Assembly (NCBI GenBank): GCA_944388955.1
Contig: CALXKJ010000020.1
Coordinates: forward strand, 1-32,540
Direction of reading: 5' to 3'
Origin: an uncultured Spirochaetaceae bacterium
GTDB lineage: Bacteria > Spirochaetota > Spirochaetia > Sphaerochaetales > Sphaerochaetaceae
Length of the DNA stretch: 32,540 bases
The notes beneath the pieces are model-generated. The model was not told the DNA's origin. It saw nothing but the letters and a program-made list of their open reading frames with translations, and did no database searches. The stretch's first letter is position 1. Each line of letters begins with the position of its first letter. Below, piece by piece: positions 13,876 through 20,815 of the stretch. The translations under genes were made by a program, and so were the position numbers.

Positions 13876-14714
13876 TAAGCTTCAGGCTGAAACCAGATAA
13901 TGAGCTGGAGAAGGAAGGAAGAAGGAAAGCACCTCCATACGGAGAGGAGGAAGTGGTATGCCCAAATTGCCATAGGACGCTCAAGCTGAGTCAGGCAGAG
14001 AGCAATATGATGGTATGCGTATGCGGCTATCACTTCCGCATAGGAGCAAGGAAGAGACTTTCCTATACTGTAGACAGCTTCAGTGAGCTGTTTTCTGAGA
14101 TGCGGGCTTCAGATCCCCTTCGCTTCCCTGGTTATAATGAAAAGAAAGCGAAGGCTGAGAAGACAAGCGGGGAAAAGGAGTCTGTCATAACAGGTGAGGC
14201 TGTTATAGATAGTGCACGATGCGCTCTCTTTGCCATGGATCCATTCTACATGATGGGCTCAATGGGAAGCGTAACAGGAGAGAAGATAACACGCTTATTC
14301 GAATATGCTGCGGATAATTCCCTTCCAGTCATCGGTTTCACCGCATCAGGCGGAGCAAGAATGCAGGAAGGCCTTCTCTCGCTCATGCAGATGGCAAAAA
14401 CAAGCGCTGCCGTGAAAAGGCACTCGGATAAAGGCCTTCTTTATATTACGGTACTGACAGATCCGACGACAGGAGGTGTCACAGCCTCATTCGCCATGGA
14501 AGGAGATATCATTATATCCGAGCCTGGTGCGACCATAGGTTTTGCTGGAAAACGCGTTATAGAGGAAACTACAGGCAAAACTCTACCAAAGGGCTTCCAG
14601 ACTGCAGAATTTCTCATCGAACATGGTTTTCTGGACATCATTTCCGAAAGAAAAGAGATGAAGAGATTGCTTTCATCGTTGTTGAAAATGCATGAAAGAA
14701 AGGAAGCTTTATGA
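13872..14714 (+). CDS. accD: Acetyl-CoA carboxylase carboxyltransferase beta subunit
   Basis: A 280-residue crotonase-fold subunit that, with AccA, transfers the carboxyl group from biotin to acetyl-CoA. The C-terminal half has the expected GFTASGGARMQEGLLSLMQM and DPTTGGVTASFAMEGDI. The N-terminal zinc ribbon is altered: Cys30-x2-Cys33, then 15 residues, then Cys49-x-Cys51. The family has C-x2-C-x15-C-x2-C, so one residue is missing between the last two ligands. The codons (TGC GTA TGC) leave no doubt about this. Whether zinc still binds is unknown. Overlaps of 4 nt join it to accC and accA. Confidence 0.94.
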   Translation: MISFRLKPDNELEKEGRRKAPPYGEEEVVCPNCHRTLKLSQAESNMMVCVCGYHFRIGARKRLSYTVDSFSELFSEMRASDPLRFPGYNEKKAKAEKTSGEKESVITGEAVIDSARCALFAMDPFYMMGSMGSVTGEKITRLFEYAADNSLPVIGFTASGGARMQEGLLSLMQMAKTSAAVKRHSDKGLLYITVLTDPTTGGVTASFAMEGDIIISEPGATIGFAGKRVIEETTGKTLPKGFQTAEFLIEHGFLDIISERKEMKRLLSSLLKMHERKEAL

Positions 14715-15496
14715 ATGCATATGAAATTGTGAGAACAGCTAGAAGCGGCACAAGGCCCACTGCTCTCGATTACATCACATCAATCTTCCCTGATTTCATA
14801 GAGTTTCATGGGGACAGGCTCTTCTCTGATGATAAAGCCATAGTGGGAGGTATTGCCACACTCCAAGGTATGGCAGTTACTGTTATAGGAATCGAGAAAG
14901 GACATACATCAAAAGAGCGTCTCATGAGATCATTCGGCTCTCCATCCCCTGAAGGCTACAGGAAAGCAGGGCGGCTGATGGCCTTAAGCGAGAAATTCAG
15001 AAGGCCTGTCATAACATTTGTCGACACATCAGGCGCGTTCTGCGGCATAGAAGCTGAGGAACGTGGCGAAGGCGAGGCAATCGCCTCTGATATAGTCAGA
15101 TTGAGCTCTCTTACAGTCCCTGTCATCTCCCTGATGATAGGTGAAGGAGGAAGTGGAGGTGCACTGGCACTTGCAGTTGCTGACAGGCTCTGGATGCTTG
15201 AGAATGCGATATTCTCCGTCATCTCGCCTGAAGGATGCGCATCAATTCTCTGGCGTGACGCGTCAAAAGCCCCCGAAGCAGCAGAAGCGCTTCACCTGAC
15301 AGCAAAGGATGCCATCTCTCTTGGTATTGCTGACAGGATAATAAGCGAAGAAGGAATCGGAAGCGAGGCTTACTATACATCTCTTGGGGATGAACTTCAT
15401 AAGGAAATAATGGAAATAATGAAAGAGGGAAATATAAGAGAGCGAAGATACATGAAACTGAGAAACATAGGAGCCGCGGAAACATATGATCTATGA
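14711..15496 (+). CDS. accA: Acetyl-CoA carboxylase carboxyltransferase alpha subunit
   Basis: A 261-residue partner of AccD. Clear family segments are IEFHGDRLFSDDKAIVGGIA, SFGSPSPEGYRKAGRLMAL, ITFVDTSGAFCGIEAEERGE, MIGEGGSGGALALAVADR and FSVISPEGCASILWRDASKA. It lacks the longer N-terminal helical part of the E. coli-type protein (about 319 residues) and has the short form typical of streptococcal-type clusters. The VDTSGAFCG stretch replaces the common DTPGAYPG. It overlaps accD by 4 nt and the following synthetase by 11 nt. Confidence 0.94.
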   Translation: MNAYEIVRTARSGTRPTALDYITSIFPDFIEFHGDRLFSDDKAIVGGIATLQGMAVTVIGIEKGHTSKERLMRSFGSPSPEGYRKAGRLMALSEKFRRPVITFVDTSGAFCGIEAEERGEGEAIASDIVRLSSLTVPVISLMIGEGGSGGALALAVADRLWMLENAIFSVISPEGCASILWRDASKAPEAAEALHLTAKDAISLGIADRIISEEGIGSEAYYTSLGDELHKEIMEIMKEGNIRERRYMKLRNIGAAETYDL

Positions 15497-17117
15497 GGAA
15501 TACTGCACAATAAAAGAAGATAACGGGATTCCCGCAAGCATACGTTTCCACTACCCCGCCTCTTTTAATTTCGCGTATGATGTCGTTGATAAACTCGCTT
15601 TCTCTTCTCCCGATAAGAAAGCGCTTGTCTGGGCTGATGACAAGAGTGAAAGAATCTTCACTTTCAGCGATATGAGAAGGAAGAGCCTACAATATGCGAA
15701 AGTCTTCATTAAAAATGGCATCGGGAAGGGAGACAGGGTTCTGGTATCGCTCAAGAGGCACTACGAATACTGGTTCACAGCCCTCGCGCTTGAGAGAATC
15801 GGAGCTGTGATGATTCCCGTCACGCACATGCTCACGGAGAATGACTTTCTCTACAGATTGCGTAAAGCCAGTGTGAAAGCCGCGATTGTCACTCCATATG
15901 GAGAGACGCATTCATGCCTTGAAAAGGCCGCAAAAGCGTATCAAGGGGATATAAAACTCTGGACTGTAAGAGAAGATATCCCGGGTTTCATGAATCTCTC
16001 GAAGGAAGCAGCGAAGGAGAATGAGGATTTCAACCGGATAGAAACCAATGCAGAAGAGCCAATGCTTCTCTATTTCACTTCCGGGACAACAGGAAAACCA
16101 AAAGGTGTCATGCACAGCCATACATATGCGCTTTCCCATATCATTACTGCTAAATACTGGCAGGAAACTTATGATGGTGGATTACATTTCACAGTCGCTG
16201 AGACTGGATGGGCAAAAGCCTCGTGGGGAAAATTCTACGGACAATGGCTGACCGGCTCCGCTGTGATGGTCTATGATTTCGATACATTCGATCCATCTCA
16301 GCTTGTTCATATCATAAACAGATTCGGAGTGACATCATTCTGCGCACCTCCCACAGTCTACAGGTATATGATAAGGAAAAACAGCGAGAAGATGCCTACC
16401 TTAAGAAGCGCTACAACCGCAGGCGAGTATCTCTCCCCTGATATCTTCACATCATTCAGGCAGCTCACAGGCCTTACACTTAAAGAAGGATATGGACAGA
16501 CTGAGTCAGCCCTTATAGCAGGCAATTTCTCTGCAGAGAAAGCTGTAGATGGCTCAATGGGCACCTTCTCCCCTCTCTACAGAGCTATGATAGTCAGGGA
16601 AGATGGCTCTGAATGTGATATCAACGAGAAGGGGGAAATCGTCATTATCCCTGAAGACGGAAAAAGACCTATCGGCTTATTCTCCTCCTATCTCGATGAC
16701 GATAAAAGCTATGAGGATGCATGGGAAGGCGGCATGTATCATACAGGCGATGCGGCCTCTCGCGACGAGAATGGATATCTATGGTTCATGGGCCGTATTG
16801 ATGACATCATCAAAAGCTGCGGATACAGAGTAGGACCGGGGGAAATAGAGGATATCATAATCACGCATCCCGCTGTATGCGAATGCTCTGTCATAGGCAT
16901 CCCTGACACGCTCAGAGGCCAGTACATCAAAGCTTACATCATTCTCAGCGAAGGCTATGCCGAATCAAGGGAGCTTGAGAAGGAGATAAGAGAGTACTGC
17001 AATAGCCGCCTTGCTGACTATAAATGGATAAGGAAGATCAGTTTTGTAGAAAGCTTTCAGAAAACGATAAGCGGAAAAATCATGAAAACCGAGCTAAGGA
17101 AAGCAGAGGGTTTCTGA
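15486..17117 (+). CDS. AMP-forming acyl-CoA synthetase, medium-chain type
   Basis: A 543-residue adenylate-forming (ANL) enzyme that activates a carboxylic acid as acyl-AMP and then usually as acyl-CoA. Motifs are the P-loop YFTSGTTGKPKGVMHSH (about 193-209), GYGQTES, YHTGDAASRDENGYLWFMGR with the catalytic Asp/Arg, and the late Lys in KTISGKIMKTELRK. The closest overall look is medium-chain acyl-CoA synthetases (WAKASWGKFYGQW, APPTVYRYM), not acetyl-CoA synthetase. It overlaps accA by 11 nt and so belongs to the fatty-acid operon, where it may recycle or import acids, or prime synthesis in place of the missing fabH. An acyl-ACP product cannot be excluded. Confidence 0.88.
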   Translation: MIYEEYCTIKEDNGIPASIRFHYPASFNFAYDVVDKLAFSSPDKKALVWADDKSERIFTFSDMRRKSLQYAKVFIKNGIGKGDRVLVSLKRHYEYWFTALALERIGAVMIPVTHMLTENDFLYRLRKASVKAAIVTPYGETHSCLEKAAKAYQGDIKLWTVREDIPGFMNLSKEAAKENEDFNRIETNAEEPMLLYFTSGTTGKPKGVMHSHTYALSHIITAKYWQETYDGGLHFTVAETGWAKASWGKFYGQWLTGSAVMVYDFDTFDPSQLVHIINRFGVTSFCAPPTVYRYMIRKNSEKMPTLRSATTAGEYLSPDIFTSFRQLTGLTLKEGYGQTESALIAGNFSAEKAVDGSMGTFSPLYRAMIVREDGSECDINEKGEIVIIPEDGKRPIGLFSSYLDDDKSYEDAWEGGMYHTGDAASRDENGYLWFMGRIDDIIKSCGYRVGPGEIEDIIITHPAVCECSVIGIPDTLRGQYIKAYIILSEGYAESRELEKEIREYCNSRLADYKWIRKISFVESFQKTISGKIMKTELRKAEGF

Positions 17118-17118
17118 T

Positions 17119-17149
17119 TTGTAACGTATCTCCAATGATATGATAGAAT
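17119..17149 (+). promoter_or_regulatory. Possible promoter of the Wzi-like pair
   Basis: TTGTAA (17119-17124) and TAGAAT (17144-17149) are separated by 19 bp, a long but possible spacer. An AAGGAG ribosome site follows before the ATG at 17175. No terminator is visible between the synthetase stop (17117) and this point, so read-through from the fab operon is possible. Confidence 0.35.
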
Positions 17150-17174
17150 ATACACACTTAAGGAGAACACACCC

Positions 17175-18971
17175 ATGAAGAAACTATTCATTGCCATTCT
17201 TCTTATCGCAGCAACAGCTACGGTGACAGCCTCCGATGGAGAGCTGAACTATGAGAAAATCTACCCTATTCACGATGAGATTGTCTCAGACATGAAAGAC
17301 CTCTATATCCTTGCCGGTTACGCTCTCCCATCCACAGCAGGCCCATACAGCGGAAGTGAGCTGAAGATGGCACTCGAGCGCATAGACCGTGATTCTCTAC
17401 GGGGGGGGGGACGGAAGCTTTACGATAGGATAGAAAGAAAGCTTACCGAAGATGCGGAAGCTGCAGCTTTCACTTTCTCATTCTCTGTATCACCTGAAAT
17501 CTACGTCCACACAAACACATCCAAGGATTTCCAGACATGGGACAACTGGATGCAGGAATGGGCAGATAATAAAAGCGCATTGAGTATTGTCGGAGAACAG
17601 CATATAGGAAGCAATTTCTATGGCTTCTTCGACTTCTCTTTAGGCACGACGAAAACGAAATCGAGCAAGACACAATCAGGTGTTGCCTTCGGTGATAGGA
17701 TAATCGAGACAAACATCCCGATTGCAATCATGAGCAATCTCGATTTCAACTTCCCGTATCGAGCATTTGTAGCAGCAGGCGGAAAGAACTGGAGTCTTCA
17801 GGTAGGAAGGGAGCGTTACTCATGGGGACCGGGACATACGGGAAACTTCATCCTAGGCGACCATATCAAGTATCATAACTCTGCGCGCGTGACAGCGTTC
17901 TCAAAGAACTTCAAGTACACATTCCTCGTTCTCAGCTTCATACATCCGCAGAATTATTACTTTGCAGACGAGGAAGGAGGAACATCATACCTCCATCCTA
18001 ATGGCTCGTCTGACGGACAGAGTGCTTATCTCAATGGAATCAGCGCGTTCATCGCCCATAGGCTCGAATGGAGACTATTCCAGAACAAAGTAGGCATAGC
18101 ACTCACAGAAGGCGTGATGTATATGTCGAAAGACAACAGGATTGACCTCATAGCACTCTCCCCTGCACACCTCTTCCACAATTCATACACAAGATCGCTT
18201 ACAAATTCGATTCTGAGCCTTGAAGTCGATTACACACCCATCTCAGGTCTCAATCTCTACACAGAGATCGTAATGGATGAGATGGTACTGCCAGGAGAAC
18301 CAAAACCAGGGAAAGACACTAAGCTTGCTGAGCCATCGGCTATGGGTTACATGCTTGGTGCGACTTACACAATGGAAGCCTGGGATGGTATTCTCTCATT
18401 CAATCTCGAAGGTGCGTATACAGATCCATATCTCTATCTCAGGGATGGAGACGCACAGGTGAATGGCACATCCAAGAGAGAGCAGCATGAGGGAGACTGG
18501 GGAATAAACTTCGTCGTACCGACAAGGGAGATGATCAACACAGGCGGCAAGCAGTACTTTGATGAGCAGTTCCTAGGCTACAGATGGGGAGGAGATGCAA
18601 TCGTTGCCCAGCTTTCAGCAAGCTACAGAAGGCCAGACTCATTCTTTGCTGGTGCTTCGCTTTTCTACATGGCACATGGCACGCATGACAAGTGGACAGT
18701 ATGGACACGTGTAAATGGTGATTACAATAATGTCACGACACCGACAACAGAACATCAGACTGAAAACAACTATCCTGGAAATAATGCAGAAGAACGCGAT
18801 AGCGTAAGGCATGTAATAGATGTGGGGCTCAATGGAGGTGTTTATCTTCCATACGGCTTCAGCATCTACACAGATATCCACTTCATGACTGTCGTGCATC
18901 CTGGTAACGTGAAAGCAAATGGATGTGCATTCGATCTGCAATGGTCGCTTGGGATTGCCTGGAGCATCTAA
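17175..18971 (+). CDS. Wzi-like outer-membrane beta-barrel protein with internal G10 tract
   Basis: A 598-residue protein with a clear signal peptide (MKKLFIAILLIAATATVTAS). Then come the family's N-terminal helical region (LYILAGYALPSTAGPYSGSE) and a long run of amphipathic strands as in the capsule-assembly Wzi-like family (Pfam Caps_assemb_Wzi). Landmarks shared with the three paralogues are GRERYSWGPGHTGNF and FLGYRWGGDAIVAQ. Expected location is the outer membrane; substrate unknown. Codons 76-79 are built from ten consecutive G (17401-17410). The tract is in frame here, and the flanking sequence aligns with the paralogues without gaps, so this is the 'on' form. Loss or gain of one G would stop translation at codon 86 or 85. 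AAGGAG precedes the start. It is followed after 1 nt by a paralogue. Confidence 0.85.
   Translation: MKKLFIAILLIAATATVTASDGELNYEKIYPIHDEIVSDMKDLYILAGYALPSTAGPYSGSELKMALERIDRDSLRGGGRKLYDRIERKLTEDAEAAAFTFSFSVSPEIYVHTNTSKDFQTWDNWMQEWADNKSALSIVGEQHIGSNFYGFFDFSLGTTKTKSSKTQSGVAFGDRIIETNIPIAIMSNLDFNFPYRAFVAAGGKNWSLQVGRERYSWGPGHTGNFILGDHIKYHNSARVTAFSKNFKYTFLVLSFIHPQNYYFADEEGGTSYLHPNGSSDGQSAYLNGISAFIAHRLEWRLFQNKVGIALTEGVMYMSKDNRIDLIALSPAHLFHNSYTRSLTNSILSLEVDYTPISGLNLYTEIVMDEMVLPGEPKPGKDTKLAEPSAMGYMLGATYTMEAWDGILSFNLEGAYTDPYLYLRDGDAQVNGTSKREQHEGDWGINFVVPTREMINTGGKQYFDEQFLGYRWGGDAIVAQLSASYRRPDSFFAGASLFYMAHGTHDKWTVWTRVNGDYNNVTTPTTEHQTENNYPGNNAEERDSVRHVIDVGLNGGVYLPYGFSIYTDIHFMTVVHPGNVKANGCAFDLQWSLGIAWSI
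17401..17410 (+). repeat. G10 homopolymer inside a coding sequence
   Basis: Ten consecutive G bases encode part of Arg76 and Gly77-79 of the Wzi-like protein. G-to-G9 gives D-G-S-F-T-I-G-stop; G11 gives T-E-A-L-R-stop. Long G runs in surface-protein genes are classic slipped-strand contingency loci. Confidence 0.85.
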
Positions 18972-18972
18972 T

Positions 18973-20619
18973 ATGAGGAAGGCATTGCTTATCCTATTCA
19001 TGCTTCTTGTTATACTTCCGCTTTCAGCAGAAGGCGGAAGAATGATCAAGCTTAGCGACACGCTCTATGAGGACATGGAGGATCTATACCTTCTGAATGG
19101 TCTCTCCGGGCTCTCATCATCAAGGCCATGGAGCGAAAGCGAAGTGAAGATGATGCTTTCCCGACTCACCTACGATTCACTCGATTCATTAAGCAAAACC
19201 CTCTTTGACAGCATCAAGGGAAAACTGCGTGAGGAAAAGTACTACTTTGTACCATCACTCAGTATATCGCCTGAAATTTACTACCACACGAATGGAGAGC
19301 ATTTCAGGCATGATACTTACTGGCACTATGGATTCAACGAGCGAAATCCTTTCGCTCTCGCATCTATTGAAGCAGGACTCGACCCATTCTACACATATTC
19401 AGAGCTTGCATTCGGCTATGGAAGAGCGACCGGCTATGATACGTTTATCAAGACAGGAGACATCGAGAATTACTGCGGAATCGGGGCAATAGTGCCAGAA
19501 ACAGATAAAAACCTTGAGCTGCTTGATAAATCTGCAGTGTATTCATCTGCATTCTTATTCAATTTCCCGAAGCTGACGATGCTTGAAATCGATATGCCAA
19601 GACGCACATCCTTCACATTCGGTTTCGAAGATATGACATTCGGTTTTCTCAGGGATAAACTCTCCTGGGGTAGATCAAAACTAGGGAATTTCATCTTCGA
19701 TGACCACGTTTCCAAGATGGATTATCTCTTTCTGAAACTATATTACGATCGCTTCAGCTTTGATTATGTTCTATACCTGCCAGAGGTAGATTATTCCAAT
19801 GGAAACAGCAATGTTTATGATGGAAGAAACAGAATAATGCTTGCGCATATGCTTTCATTCAGGATTCTCGATAATCTATCGATGGCTGTCTCAGAGAATA
19901 TCATGTATGCTTACAAGACAGGAGAGTTATTCCAATTCAATCCCTCGATGATTTTCCATAATCTGAATAATTCAGAGACGCTCAATGCGATTGCACATCT
20001 TGAAATTGAATACGTACCCACTAGAGGTTTAAGATTATACACGCAGTTTGCACTCGATCAGGCAACGATAATCACAGAGCCTGACGCACAGCCAATGGCC
20101 TTCGGAGTCTCACTGAGCGCCGAGTACGCTATGAGGCTTGGAAATGGCATTCTCTCCTTCTTCGCGGAAGGTGCTTATACTTCCCCTTATCTATATAGAC
20201 GGGACAAAGTGGACTTCATTGTCTTTAACCGATATTCAACGAATGTGATCTACAGGAAAATCCCTATATTCACGTATATAGGCTTTCCATATGGTGGTGA
20301 CAGCATTGCAGCCTGCTTCGATGTTGGCTACAGAATGCCTGATTCTCTTTCTATTACACTTTCATGTATGTACCTTCTTCATGGAGAAGTCACGATGCTA
20401 GCATCACATTCATCTACTGGTGACAATAACAAAGCTCCTGATATACACGGAGCCACACCTACAGGCAATGCTACGCATCATGTGGTTCTCGCTTTAGACG
20501 CTCGCTATCCATATTCATTCTCTATTTTCGCATTGGAAGGGTTCGTGAATATTGCATATATCTACGATGAAGGCAATCATGATTTTCAGCTAGCTATTGG
20601 TGTAAGCATAAGCGTATGA
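18973..20619 (+). CDS. Wzi-like outer-membrane beta-barrel protein
   Basis: A 548-residue paralogue of the preceding gene. The signal peptide is MRKALLILFMLLVILPLSAE. The N-terminal region keeps YEDMEDLYLLNGLSGLSSSR and PWSESEVKMMLSRL. Barrel landmarks are RDKLSWGRSKLGNFIFDDH and YIGFPYGGDSIAACFD. It ends AIGVSISV, with a terminal aliphatic residue where many outer-membrane proteins have Phe. The start at 18973 is 1 nt after the upstream stop, with GGAG (18961-18964) inside the upstream gene. Where the first paralogue has RGGGR, this gene has DSLSK and no homopolymer, so it is not subject to the same switch directly; it may still suffer polarity when the upstream gene is off. Confidence 0.83.
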   Translation: MRKALLILFMLLVILPLSAEGGRMIKLSDTLYEDMEDLYLLNGLSGLSSSRPWSESEVKMMLSRLTYDSLDSLSKTLFDSIKGKLREEKYYFVPSLSISPEIYYHTNGEHFRHDTYWHYGFNERNPFALASIEAGLDPFYTYSELAFGYGRATGYDTFIKTGDIENYCGIGAIVPETDKNLELLDKSAVYSSAFLFNFPKLTMLEIDMPRRTSFTFGFEDMTFGFLRDKLSWGRSKLGNFIFDDHVSKMDYLFLKLYYDRFSFDYVLYLPEVDYSNGNSNVYDGRNRIMLAHMLSFRILDNLSMAVSENIMYAYKTGELFQFNPSMIFHNLNNSETLNAIAHLEIEYVPTRGLRLYTQFALDQATIITEPDAQPMAFGVSLSAEYAMRLGNGILSFFAEGAYTSPYLYRRDKVDFIVFNRYSTNVIYRKIPIFTYIGFPYGGDSIAACFDVGYRMPDSLSITLSCMYLLHGEVTMLASHSSTGDNNKAPDIHGATPTGNATHHVVLALDARYPYSFSIFALEGFVNIAYIYDEGNHDFQLAIGVSISV

Positions 20620-20788
20620 TAAGAGCCGTTATCGGAATATTATATCATGCATAGTAATGTTAAATGATTCGGAAATCCACTTTCTGATAGCATTCAGCGG
20701 AAAAAGGAATCACCACGGCTAAGTTTTTTCTAACATGATTTCTCTTATTGCATTCATTGCTGAAAATTAACTATCATAATCTGGTTGC

Positions 20789-20804
20789 TGTTCCTACAGG
20801 AACA
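20789..20804 (+). other. Hairpin directly before the glgP ribosome site
   Basis: TGTTCC-TACA-GGAACA is a perfect 6-bp stem with a 4-nt loop, immediately followed by AGGAG (20805-20809) and the glgP ATG. It could be a repressor site or an RNA structure near the ribosome site. The rest of 20620-20788 holds a weak -10-like CATAAT (20775-20780) and nothing else I can support. Confidence 0.45.
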
Positions 20805-20815
20805 AGGAGAAAACA

